Part shown: piece by piece, positions 1 through 25,818 of the stretch
How positions within the stretch are numbered: position 1 is the stretch's first letter
Layout: the number at the start of each line of letters is the position of its first letter
Origin: Desmodus rotundus
Lineage: Eukaryota; Chordata; Mammalia; Chiroptera; Phyllostomidae
Assembly (NCBI RefSeq): GCF_022682495.2
Contig: NC_071398.1
Span: 8,872,934-8,936,933, forward strand
Length of the DNA stretch: 64,000 bases
Reading direction: 5' to 3'
Notes under the pieces: model-generated
What the model was told of the DNA's origin: nothing
What the model saw: the letters and a program-made list of their open reading frames with translations, nothing else
Database searches by the model: none
Translations under genes and position numbers: made by a program

Positions 1-604
1 GGAACCTTCAAGTGCCTGCAAGTACCTCCAAGGAGAGCCTTCTTTCTTTTTTTCTTAAATAAGGCTGGAAACAGCATCTTCTAGTTTTCCTGCTGCAGTG
101 GCAGCCGACTCACTGGTTTTGACAAAACGCAATTTCTGTAACGTGGCGTGTCGGTCAGGTTGCTCAGTCCTGGAGGACAAGCACGAGGCTGTTATTGTTA
201 GAACTAGTTCTTCTCACAAAGACTCTAGCAAGTGGCATTTTCATGCTGAATCAACACCATACGTTGCTTCAGTTAAAGCTTCAGAAATGTTGCAATGGTC
301 TGATTGATGGGTTTTTTTTGGCTATGACTTTCTTGTACATGTAAACTCTCTCGGAAAAGCTGGAGGTATAAAGATAGGGGAGAGTTTGGTTTAGTGCCAC
401 GAAGTCCCATGCAGCAGCCACAGATGCCTCTGCCTGTTCCCTACATGTTCTTTTCTGAGAAACGCATTCAAGCGCTGAGTTTTCATACTGCGGTTGAAAG
501 AAATGATCCGCTCACCACCATCCACCCTCCCTCTTCCTCTGTGTGAATCTCCCGACAGCAGAGGTTGCCGGGAAGGTCGTCTCTGTTTCCTCTAGTCAGG
601 GAAA
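1..604 (-). other. GOT2: GOT2 3' UTR, continues past the window edge
   Basis: Non-coding sequence directly after the GOT2 stop. No AATAAA or ATTAAA was seen on the minus strand here, so the poly(A) site is probably beyond position 1. This fits the roughly kilobase-long 3' UTR known for mammalian GOT2. No repeat is obvious in this stretch. Confidence 0.7.
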
Positions 605-15437
<14,833 letters not shown>

Positions 15438-15610
15438 GGTGGGCGGCAAGCGGGCAGTGGGCGGCTGCAAGACAGAGCGGAGGGCGGGCGGGCGCAGACT
15501 CCGAGGCGCGCGCTCCCGCTGAAGGTAAGGACGGCGACTTCCCCGCGTGAGGCTAGAGCAGCCAGCCTCGGGCCGCGTCACAGCGGACCCTGGCGGCGGG
15601 ATTGGCGGGT
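15438..15610 (-). promoter_or_regulatory. GOT2: GOT2 5' UTR and proximal promoter
   Basis: Sequence upstream of the ATG on the minus strand. It contains overlapping GC boxes around 15482-15494 (GGGCGGGCGGGC on the plus strand) and a CCAAT box at 15605-15601 (CCGCCAATCCCGCC context), about 165 bp upstream of the ATG. The exact transcription start cannot be read from sequence. Confidence 0.6.
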
Positions 15611-15660
15611 CCGCCAGCCCGGGAGCCGGCCCAGCCGGGTCCACGTGGTCCCGGAAAAGG

Positions 15661-16300
15661 GTGAAGACACTGCTGACTTAATCACGACCCGCCGCTCGGA
15701 AGCAGTAGCGCCTAGTATGTCATTTTGAAAGATGGGAAAACGTGGGCTGATGTAGGCGAAGTAATTTGCCTAACCTCTTCGAGCCAGTAACAAGGTGGCC
15801 CATCCTAGATCTTCAGCCACATGTTTTCACAAGTGCACATCACCTCACTTTACTGAATGCTCCCCTTTCTCTGTTGCCGAGGATAACATTCCTGCCTCGT
15901 TCCTGCCTCCTGCGGGCACTTGGGAGGATTAAGAAAGATTAACTGATCACGTCTAAAAACGGCCTGGTTTAGAAAGCACAAAATAACTCGTGGTTACTAA
16001 TGACAAACCGGCGTTTGTCAGATCATTGCGGTTGTGCGTGGAAGGGGATTAATCACTTTTAAAGGACAAAACGAATGAATTTGAGATTCTAGGAGCTGAA
16101 TAATTCAAATCAACCCACCCTAAACAATGGCCATTTCTCTGTCACTCTAAAATCCCGTGTCCCGTGTTGATTTACTTTATGCTTCGCGACATCACACTGC
16201 CGTGCCCCTTCCAGTTCACCATCTCAGATCATCTGTTCTCTCTGTGACCTCATCCTAGGCCCCCACGGGCCACGACTTTCCATTTCACGTTTCCTGCAGC
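15661..16300. other. Intergenic, nothing recognised
   Basis: Unique-looking sequence upstream of the GOT2 promoter. No gene, clear repeat or RNA was identified. Confidence 0.5.
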
Positions 16301-16301
16301 T

Positions 16302-16973
16302 GCCATACACATTTCCTACAAATTACCACGAATTAGATGGTTTGAAGTAACAAAAACTTCTTCTGTCACAGTTCTGGAGTCTAGAAGTCCAGAGTCAAGG
16401 TGTCTGCGGGGTTTGTGCCTTCCCGAGTCTCTGAGACAAACTCTGCTCCAGGCCTTGCCTCTAGCTTCCGGCAATTGCTAGCAATCCTTTGCAATTCTTT
16501 GGCCTGTTGGCACATCACTCCCATCTCTGCTTCCATCTTCGATGCCATTCTCTCCCTGAGTGCGTGCGTCTTCTTCTTCTTCTCTTTTTTTAAAAAAAGA
16601 TTTTATTTATTTATTTTTGGAGAGAGGAGAAGGGAAGGAGAAAGAGAGGGAGAGAAATATCAATGTGTGCTTGCCTCTCAGCACACCCCCTACTGGGGAC
16701 CTGGCCTGCAACCCAGGCATGTGCTCTGATTGGGAATTGAACTGGTGACTCTTTGGTTCGCAGCCTGTGCTCAATCCATGGAGCTACACCAGCCAGGGCT
16801 CTTTTTCTCCTTATAAGAACACTGCTCAGATTGGATTAGGGCCCACATTAATGGCTTCACCTAAACTTGATTATATCAGCAAAGACCCTCCTTGCAAATA
16901 AGTCACATTCATAGGTACCTGGGGTTAGAACTTCAACATACCTTTTTGGGGAAATGCATTTCAATCCATAACA
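16302..16973 (-). mobile_element. MLT1-type (ERVL-MaLR) LTR, split by a SINE
   Basis: Antisense match to the MLT1 LTR pattern: CACAGTTCTGGAGTCTAGAA on the left; TTATAAGAACACTGCTCAGA, GATTAGGGCCCACATTAATG and the terminal CCATAACA (minus-strand TGTTATGG) on the right. A Ves SINE at 16583-16799 interrupts it. The family assignment rests on remembered consensus wording. Confidence 0.75.
16583..16799 (-). mobile_element. Ves SINE inserted in the MLT1 LTR
   Basis: Tail AAAAAGATTTTATTTATTTA at the left, head ending ACACCAGCCAGGGC at the right. The flanks TCTCTTTTTT and CTCTTTTTCTC form an approximate duplication. Confidence 0.9.
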
Positions 16974-17500
16974 TTCACTATCTATAACACCTAGCAATTA
17001 TACTTCCAGGAATAGATCCTAGAAACTTCACACATGTATAAGGATGTCAGTGAAGCATTGTTTATAAAAATAAAACATAGGAACAGCCTAATTGTCCATC
17101 AGGGAAACAGATAGATGTGCTGTTAAGTCACATGATAGAGTATTAAAGAGCTGTGGGCATGAAGGAACTCAGTTGATAGGTGTCTACATGGGTAGACCTC
17201 AAAAACATAAAAAAAAAAAAGCAAGTTGCAGAAGTATAGGTATAATATGGCATGATTTAGATAAAAATTTAAAATACACAAACCATACCATACATTCACC
17301 CATAAAGGATGTAAAAGTTTGGAAACATGTACCAGGGACACAGTTCAGTATGGGATCTGCGGGGCACCGGAGGGTGTTCGCCCTCGTGCAGGGAATGACA
17401 CAACTGTGTCACATCTGCTTCATAAAAGAAACTGCAGATGATATTAACACTTTTGGTCACCATTCTGGGTGTGGGCATCTGTCGTATCGATCTCCGTAAT
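16974..17500 (+). mobile_element. L1 3'-region fragment
   Basis: Sense-oriented wording of an old mammalian L1 3' end: ATTATACTTCCAGGAATAGA, then CCTAATTGTCCATCAGGGAA and ACCATACATTCACCCATAAA. No open reading frame survives. Confidence 0.7.
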
Positions 17501-20150
17501 ATATATATTTAACTTTTCCCACGAGAAAGCCAGTTTGAGTTACTGGTCTGAAGGATGGAAAGGACAAGCCTAAGAGGTAGGGAGACTAGGTGGAAAGAAG
17601 TCTGACCCAGGCAAGAAATTCTGAAGGTTGGAGCTCAGGTAGAAGTAGCGGCGATGCAGCAAAGCTTATAAGTCTGGGACATATCTAGGAGGTAGAATCA
17701 AAGGGTTTGGTGATTAGATGAAGGGAGAAGTGGAAAAGGAGCCAGAAATAATTCCCAGTGTCTCAGTTAAAATTGGAGTTGCCTGCAAGAAAAAGAGACC
17801 CAAAATAGTTGACTTAACCAAAACAAAATTTATTTCTCTCACATAAAAATCTGGAGCTGGGCAGTCCAGGGCTGGCGTGGCATTTCTGGCCCACAAAGTG
17901 CTCAGGGATCCAGGTCCTTCTAGCCTGTGACTCTGTCCTCTCTAAGGTGTGGTCTTTACCCCGTAATCCAAGATGGTAGATGCAACTTCAGCCACCACGT
18001 CTTCTTTCCAACAAGAGTCTAAAGGAAGGGGTGAAAAATAAAGTGCGGAGGATACACACCAGCTATCTTTTAAGGAAACTGTAATGGGAGGAGGCAGAAT
18101 GCGGCAAAGATCAGGTAGAGGAGAGAGAGCCAGGGGACAGCACAGGAGGGAGGACTTGGTGCTCTGGTGGGAAATCAGGGAGGCCTTCATGGGGGAGATG
18201 ACATTTGATCTGAACTTTTCGGGACATACAGCATTTCACAGGTAGAGGAGGAAGGTAGGAAAAGGCATGGCCTTTGCCCTTCCAGACCATCTCCCTCGTC
18301 CCTGCTACCCCTGCTTTTTGTCTATGGAGTACATGCATGTGCACTTGGAGTGATTGTGCTTGAACATGACCTTGCTGTGTTTTGCATTTGTGTGCACACA
18401 TGGAAGTCAGTGAGTGGGTATGTCTTTGTGCAGATATCCATGTATGTGCCTGTTTGCACATGGGAACCCTGTGTGTGGGAGTGCTGGGGAGTGGATGTAG
18501 GCCAGCTTCCAAACCCATCTGATGAGAAGCCCTGCGACCTCCTGTTCCCGAAGAGGACAGAGGAGGCTAGCTGAGCCAGGGTGGGGGGTGCTGGGCCTCC
18601 GCAGTGTCCCTTGGGTGGGGAGGAGATGGCGCTGGCTGAGAGGATCACTGTCATATAAAGAGGTAGCCCTTTCTCTGGACTGACCAGGGCCTTTTGATTC
18701 CCTACCACCCTTGCTCTCCACACCCAGCCTGCCCCAGGGAAATGCCCAGCCTCAGAAGAAGAGCTTGGGAGAGACCTGGAGGCCTACCCTGTCCCACCAC
18801 AGTCAGCCTCTCCCTAGTAGGAGGCAAGAGGGGACAGTAGCTGGTGACTCTACCCCTCCTCGGGGTGGGAGAGCATCTCCCAAGCCCCGACAGAGCATAC
18901 AGGTTCTGGCTAGCAGACTCTCTGGAAACATCTCCCCCACGGCTCATACAGCGTCTCCAAATACTTGTCTGTGTATGGGAAACTTCTCTGGAAAACGACA
19001 CCCACCTGCCTCCACCTGACAACTGTAAGGATTTTAATAAATGATTAAAAATACTTTATTAATGGTGTCCATCTGCATACCTGCTCCCTGCATACAGCCC
19101 CTGGGTGTGTCTTGAGTCCTGTCTTCTGCCTCACGTCACCAGAAGGACTGCAATTCCTGTGTCAACTAGCACCGTGACAGCAGAACCCTGAGTCCTGGAC
19201 TGGGCCCGGGCTTGTGCTGGCTGCCTGCAGGGAGGGGCGCAGAGCAGCGCACGTGGCAGTGAGTGTCTGTGTGTGCCGGCTGTTCCAGGGGCCGTGGGGC
19301 GGGCACAGGCTGGGCACAGCCCTGCGAGTGCTCAGAGTGTGGAGGTTCCAGGAGCCCAGAGCAGAGAGGGGTTGCTTCTGGCTGGCGAGCCAGGAGAGGA
19401 GACACGGAGCAGGTCTCATATAAGTGGGACCTCGAAGGGAGAGGAAGTGTTTCAACATCACCACCTGTACCTCCCAGCTCTCAGCGTCCGGGAGACCAAG
19501 CCCTGCCTGGCACAGTCGTCCCCCGCATTCACACATGTGTGAGCTCAGGCCCCAGACAGTGAGGTGGCACATAGAGCTCCTCTGATTGGGCCTTTCAGTT
19601 AGTGGGGTGGTTGTTTTTTCCAGTCAGTGCCACCCCTTCTGGCTGCCCATGCTGGACCCACCCTGCCCCGCCCGTGGGGGTGAGGACCAGGATTCAGAGC
19701 CAACCAGGGCTGAGATGTGAGGGCCTGGACACGTTCCATGCACCAACCCCAAGCAGGTCCTTCTCCCGCCTACCTCAAGACCTGACGTGCCCACCGTTGA
19801 GTCATTTCTGACTTCCCTACCCATTTCCTTAAACCAGAATCCCAAGAGTCATCCTTGATTAGCCCTCCCGCACCTCCCCTAGGCCCCAGTTTGTATCTAG
19901 GGCCTGTGTAGAGTACTACTACCCAAACACTTGTTCCCTCATTCATTCTAACAACGATGTGGTGAGGTTGGTGGCCCGAGGCCAGAGCCGGGGAGGGGCA
20001 GAGCCAGGATTTCGCCCCAGCTATCCCATGACCATAGGAGTAGGAGCCACCTGCCTCTCTCCATCCACGTGGCCACACCATTGGCCCTTTCCTGGGTCAC
20101 ACCAAAAGCCCCTCACTGGACTGTTTGCCTCTAGTCTTGTCCTTCCAGGA
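17501..20150. other. Intergenic, no gene seen
   Basis: An old unassigned interspersed repeat lies at about 17770-18030 (TTTATTTCTCTCACATAAAA onward). The remainder is moderately GC-rich with only fortuitous frames. An AATAAA near 19037 has no recognisable transcript upstream. Confidence 0.5.
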
Positions 20151-20174
20151 CATTCCCCGATGGGGCAGCCAGCA

Positions 20175-20420
20175 GGACTCTTCTAAAGCGTTTGGCCAAT
20201 CACGTCTTCCCTTGCTTAAAACTCTTCAGAGGCTCCCTGGTGCCCTCAGGGTAGAGTGCAATCCCCTTCACATACGCTTGAGGCTGCCTTGCAGGATCTG
20301 CCTCCTCCGTGTTGCACACAACGCCAGTGCTGCACCCCCCCACACCTGGTGTCTCTTTATTGCCTTTGCACCCCCTGCTCTCCTTGTGTCTTCTCCCTCA
20401 CAGTTAGGCGTTAAGCACCT
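20175..20420 (+). repeat. L2 3'-end fragment
   Basis: TTGCTTAAAACTCTTCAGAG, GGCTCCCTGGTGCCCTCAGG, then GGATCTGCCTCCTCC, the familiar L2 wording. Confidence 0.65.
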
Positions 20421-20819
20421 AGAGTAGCATTAGCCACCCTAGTGGGACATTGCAGAAAAGGGCAATTATAAAAGAACATGGTGCATCTGCCGCAAGCCTG
20501 GGAGCCTCCTGAAGGTGGGAGCAGTGAGTTCGGGGTCCCTAAGTGCAGCGACAAACATAAATGCATGTGCCACTGACGGAGGAGTGCAGCATGGGGACAT
20601 CCAGCCTGGGGTGTCAAGCAAAACCACCTGGAGGGGAAAACCCTTCACTGGAGTCTGGAAGAAACGAGTGATGGAAGAAAGGCTGCTACCAGGACGAAGG
20701 AGCAGCTCTTGTCAAGGCTGGGGGACACCAGAGAGCGAGGTACAGGGAGTCAAAGTCAAGGAGCTCCCAGGTATTACAGCACCAGTTGGGGCGGGGCCAG
20801 AGAGGCCCCACCAGCTGTC

Positions 20820-20940
20820 TGATGCAGTTTTCAAGGCGGGTTTATCAGCTGCATTGTACAGAGGAAGAAAGTAACTGAGGCCCAGAAAGGTCGTGTGACT
20901 GGCTCAAGGTCACAGTTCAGAAGAGTCAGAGCCAACCACA
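20820..20940. repeat. MIR-like fragment
   Basis: GTACAGAGGAAGAAAGTAAC followed by GAGGCCCAGAAAGG and CAAGGTCACAGTTCAGAAGA, as in MIR elements. Confidence 0.6.
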
Positions 20941-22520
20941 TCTTCAATATTCCTCACCCTGCAAATGTGAAGCCCTGAGCAGGTGGCTGAGGGGATTTGG
21001 ACAAGCCCCAGGCCTCACTCAACTGGCCATATTGAGGGCAGGGGGAGGGGTGCAGTCAGTGACCTCAAAGCTAAGGTTGGAAGCTGTCCTGGGGAGAGAT
21101 TCCCTGTGCTCAGTAGTTAAGAGGATTTGAGCTCCTCCTAAGCACTGCTTGGAGAAATAGAAGCTGGTGGACACATTCATAAGTTGTGTTTGAATCATGC
21201 TAAGGTCCTGAAACCACCACAAAAGTGAAAAAAAAAACTTGAACTTCAAACTTCTCCTGCCTTGATTTGGCCCCATCTCCAGGCCCAGCAGCAGTGCTTG
21301 TGGCTTGTGTGGGTTGAAGTAAACCCGTTCACGTAACTTAAGTGAGGATTATTGTTGATTTTTGGAATTATTAAAAAAGGAAGAAAATATCAGGACCCCA
21401 GCAGCTCAAGCCATTGGTTTACTGATACTGGCTGTCCCCCAAATGAGAGCATTTCCCCAAGAATAAGGGTGACATCCGTGTGGGCACTGACCATGAGCGA
21501 TGCGGCACAGCCTCCCAGAAAACTCTCAGAGGGGCTTGAGCTGTTTCCCTCTCCAGCTATTGCCTGCTGGAGGCCGGAGAGGCTGCTGCACGCCACAGGG
21601 GACCCCAGGGCTGCTGCAGAGGCTGTGCTGGCAAACCTTGGAGTCGCTACACCAGAAGCTGCCTGCAGATGCCCCGGATTCAGAACGAAACAACAGCCTC
21701 AAACTGCATGAGAACCCAGAGAGCACCTAGCTCAAGTTCCTCACTTTCCAGATGGAAAAATGTGGGATTTGATAAGGAAGATGACTTGCTTCTAATCCAG
21801 AGACACTCCGTGGTACAGTGGAATCCAAGTCTTCCAGATTCCAGACCATCGCTTTTACTGGGTTTAGCTGCTTAGGAGACAGACAAAGAGTTACGGGCTC
21901 AAGTTTTTCTTTCCATCTGGGTGAGAAAAAAATGGAGTCAGTTTACTAAATATAAAAGGCTTCCCGGCAACAGTGAGAAAACAGAGGAGAGTTGGTAGCG
22001 ATGAGAATGTTGGGAAGTTCATTGACAAACGTCCAGTGTCTTTGTCTTCCTTGTGCACCTGCCGACGGGCGTGTGAGTGACTGCCACTTCGCTGTGTAAT
22101 GTGGGTCTGTCAGTTGCCTGCTCCATGTGACTTAGTGACAAGTGTGGCCCCTCTCCACCGGAAGACCGTCCCCGCTCACATGAGAGCCATTCTCCGGAGC
22201 ACTTTCTCAATGCGTTGAGCTCTTGCTTCTGGGCATGTTCTAAAATTTGGTCCAAATCACTCAAATAAAACTTTTCTGTAGGTCTGGACGTCTGTGGACA
22301 TGGGGATGAGGCATTTTAGGTGCTATTGTGATGACAGAAAACTGCGTTTTATGCAACACATGCGAGAATTCCTGTTGACTAGAATTCCACATTTTATTCC
22401 ATTTAATTATGACTTGTCTGTAGTAGGAAAACTTCTACTTAGCATTTGGCACAATTCTTTGTTTAATTCAGTTAGATCTTATTTGTAAAAGGAAAAAACC
22501 CAAATGACTAATTTTTTGTG
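20941..22520. other. Intergenic, no gene seen
   Basis: No recognisable coding, RNA or clear repeat signal. Several 60-120 codon frames are present but share no family motif. Confidence 0.45.
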
Positions 22521-22524
22521 TGTG

Positions 22525-23215
22525 TGTGCTGCAAAAAGCTTTATTGTTTCCATGTGGCCCAGGGCATGGGAGAGGGCTCCAGGGTGGTTAAAAGGTGGCC
22601 TAGTGGTTTCAGGCAGAGGCTCAGGCAGAAGCCAGACAACAGGGGGCTGCAGGGGGGCTCCTCAAAGGACTCTGGGCTGCACAGGCTCTGCAGGCTTCCA
22701 GAGAGAACCCTCTGAACAGACGCTTGCCCAGCCCAGCCTGGGGGTGGGCCAGCAGGTGAAGGTGAGCTAGGTGTCGCCCATCTTCTTGATGAGGTTCACC
22801 TGCTCATCCAGGAAGTGGTTCACAGGAAGTCACAGAGCTGAGGGGCTGTGCGGGCAGAACCCAGACCCACAGGCCCAACAGGGCCTGGGTCAGGTTCTTC
22901 GCTAGGAGCACGGTGGCTTCCATGGAGTCCTGAGTGTCACCCCACTCACCCTAGGGAGGCCTCTGCTTGTCCTGGAAGCGAACGCAGCCACTGCCCTAGT
23001 TTTGCATCTTCAAGTGACCCTGGGTTCCCTTGCGCTTCTCCTTGGCCAACTCATGGAAGAAGTGGCCCACACACTCCAGAGGCACAGCGTCACTGTGGAA
23101 GTAGAAGCCCAGAGAGATAGGTGTGGGAGGCCCGCAGAAGTGGGGTGACCAGGCTGTTGATGGGGCCTCCACCTTGGTGGAGTAATTCTGATGAATCTGG
23201 GAGCTCCTGGTTGTT
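22525..23215 (-). pseudogene. Ferritin light chain (FTL-like) processed pseudogene
   Basis: Intronless minus-strand retrocopy. Its coding relic begins at about 23208, where the ATG has become AGG in front of a recognisable SSQIHQNYST start. Translation gives HFFHELAKEKREGTQ and LKMQN, which match ferritin light rather than heavy chain. A CAG-to-TAG stop is at 22998-22996. The LIKKMGD motif survives near 22780. The copy ends with AATAAA (22545-22540) followed by AGCTTTTTGCAGC, like the FTL 3' UTR, and an A-containing tail. Multiple frameshifts and stops make it non-functional. The parent protein stores iron as part of the cytosolic 24-subunit ferritin shell. Confidence 0.88.
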
Positions 23216-23419
23216 CAGCAATAAGTAGTTAAGGTCAGAAAACGGGGTTGGCTGGTCGTGGAGGCCGAGGATGCAGAGGCTGCTAGGGCTGGGCGCTTTA
23301 CCTGGCTCCTCAGCAGTCCCCATTCTGCTTTTGGAAGGGAATAATTGAAAACATATATAAACCAGAACAAAAAATGGGTGTATTCTGGAGTAAAATGTAT
23401 GTAGTACTTAGTGTAATTT

Positions 23420-23790
23420 TAAAAATTTTATTTTTAAAGACTATTTTAGAGCGGTTTTAGGTTCACAGCAAAGCTGAGCAGAAGGTACAAACATCTTCCC
23501 TTGTACATCCTCCCTGCCCGCCGCATGCACAGCCTCCCTCGTTATCAACATCCCCGACCAGAATGCGACACTTGTTACAATTGGTGAACCTCCACTGACA
23601 CATCATTGCCACTAAAAGTCCGTAGTTTACATTAGGGTTCACTCCTGGTGTTTTACGTCCTATAGGTTTGGACAAATGTATCAATTGTTATACCATACAG
23701 AATGTTTTCACTGCCCTAAAAATCCTGATGCTCCACCTATTCACCACACCCTCCCTCACACGTTTATTTTTAACTGCATGGAAATGTTAC
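23420..23790 (-). mobile_element. L1 (L1M-type) 3' UTR fragment
   Basis: Antisense wording of the old L1 3' UTR: AGGTTCACAGCAAAGCTGAG, then TTACATTAGGGTTCACTCCT and TTTCACTGCCCTAAAAATCC. No coding remains. Confidence 0.75.
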
Positions 23791-24957
23791 AAATGCCAAG
23801 GCACTTAAGGCCATGAACCCCTACCCCCCCCCACCCCCCCATTTAACTCGTTCACTCTGCTTTGCGTTTGTTCACTTAGGGAAACGTTTTAGGTTTTTAT
23901 AATACAGGTGTGTATACGTAATCTACTGCTTGAAAACTCTCACATGGGCACATGTGCCTTGGAAAGGACGTAAGAAAGAATGAAGAAAAAGCCTCCCTCC
24001 TTGTACTCTCTTTCCCCAAAGGAAACCAACATAAATTGTTCCTTCCAGATTTAACATTAATACACAGCATGTATATATGTAGGAAGTTTGACTCTCAGTC
24101 CGCAAGGATGTGAAACAAATACGCTTTTATTTTAAAAACAAACTTATTTTCTATTTTTTAAAACCAAAGTACTGTATGTGCTTAATGTATTAAGTAAAAA
24201 CAATGCATTAAAAAAAAACCTTAAGAAAAAGGGTACAAACTTCATGTTATGGTCCGTGGGGTCTCCCTGCTGGGCCTGTAGTGCTGTGGGGACCCATGGG
24301 GCAGGGGGTGGGTGCCCACCCACCATGCCATTTGGGCTTTTATTTTCTATTTTAAACCCACATCTTGATAGGTTGTTGGTAATGGTAACCACCTTTCCCC
24401 ACCCCCAAAAATCGTGTTGCCTGTTATACTTTCTGGGTTTGCTGAGGGTACACTTGGCCCTTGGTCTTCCATTTTCCCAGGGGATCTTTGAGGAGCCCAT
24501 GTGTTCCAATCCTCAGGTGGTCCTCCACCACTTCCAGGGCAAGCTCAGGATTCGGGGCTCCGCCAGCCTGCTCAGATACTCCTTTGTGTAGCTGTGCCAT
24601 TGGGCCTGGCCTCCCTCAGATCCCGCAGCCTCGTGGGCATTGCTGCTGGAACCTGGGACCCTCCTCCTTCCTGCTGATTTCCTGTCCACTTACTCTATCA
24701 ATTATTGGGAGAGAGCCCCTGAAATCTCTAACTCTAACTGTGGATATGTTTATTTTTCATGGACCACACTTTGAGTAGCCAGGATATACATATCTCCTGC
24801 TCCTTAGTTCCCTGGGAAGCTTTTTCTGACCTCCCAGCTCACCCCTAGAATTAGGTGCCCACCGAACACATTCTAACCTTCCTGCAGGAGTACTTGAGCA
24901 CTTTCCAGTGTTTAATTGCCTGTTAATTTTCCTGTCGCTTCCACTGGAGTGCATGTC
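23791..24957. other. Intergenic, no gene seen
   Basis: AT-rich to about 24,240, then mixed composition. A C-rich tract lies at 23824-23841. Nothing supports a gene. Confidence 0.45.
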
Positions 24958-24963
24958 CTAGAC

Positions 24964-25808
24964 TGTTGGGAACCGCCCCTCCTGGTTTCAGAAGCTGTAG
25001 CCCCCCACCGCTAAGGCTGAGTGAGAGACCTTGGGACCCTAAGCCACTAAGGAGACAAAGCTTATCTCCCTGGCAGGAGCACCGCCTCTGCCCACTTTAC
25101 TTCACCCTGCTTGCTCCCCCCACCCCGTGCATGACCAGTTAGCCAGTGAAGAGTACGATTCCTCAAGGGAGGGATGACCTAGGCATGATCATGAAGAGGC
25201 CCTCAGGGAAGGACTCAGGGGGCTATAGAAAAAGGGGATGATGGACCCTCACCCCTCGGCTTTGACATAGCCTGAGTCCTCATTCTGTCTGCAAGAAGTC
25301 TCCTAATCTCTTGGCTGCCTTACTTCCCCTGCCTGCCTTAATCCTGAAACAATGCTGGAGGTGGGTGTGGCCCTGTGTTTGTAAGGGCAGATTACCGGGG
25401 TGATCAGGCCTAAGAAAGAATGCATAAAATCCTGTGAAACCTGCTTTGCTAATACCCTCAATTTAAATGATAAGGGTCCAAGCCTGAAATGAGCTTGTTT
25501 CCCCAAAGTTTTATGGCCCTTTAGCTATCTGACCCTGACTCAGAATAACCCCTGAGTTCTTTGTATGTTATCTATTATTTGATCATTTCTGCCTGACAAT
25601 GATTGATGAGCTGTGTGTGTGTGTGTGTGTGTGTACATGCCCTGTATTCCTATGCAAATTAAACTCAATAAAAGCCCATTGAGGAACAGGCTTCTGGCCC
25701 TTCTCCTTTGAGAGATCAGCCACCTTTCCTCCCCAAGGAGATCATGTCTTGGGAGACTTATGTTCATCAGTGGTGGCTGGGGGAGCCCTGTGGGTGGAGC
25801 CCCCCTCA
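24964..25808 (+). mobile_element. Solo endogenous retroviral LTR (class II-like)
   Basis: 845 bp that starts TGTTGGGAACCGCC and ends GGAGCCCCCCTCA, giving the 5'-TG...CA-3' termini of an LTR. The flanks are an exact 6-bp duplication, CTAGAC at 24958-24963 and 25809-25814. A poly(A) signal AATAAA at 25667-25672 in the context AAACTCAATAAAAGCC lies in the last fifth, as expected for the R region; a TG microsatellite lies just upstream. No gag, pol or env remains, so recombination between two LTRs has removed the interior. A 6-bp duplication is typical of class II (betaretrovirus-like) ERVs. The strand follows from the poly(A) signal. Confidence 0.82.
25612..25634. repeat. TG dinucleotide run inside the LTR
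   Basis: Uninterrupted TG repeat just upstream of the LTR poly(A) signal. Confidence 0.95.
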
Positions 25809-25818
25809 CTAGACAACA

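Noticed and set aside
19030..19050. AATAAA cluster as the 3' end of a transcript
   Set aside because: No upstream exon, splice signals or A-tail; AT-rich sequence gives such hexamers by chance.
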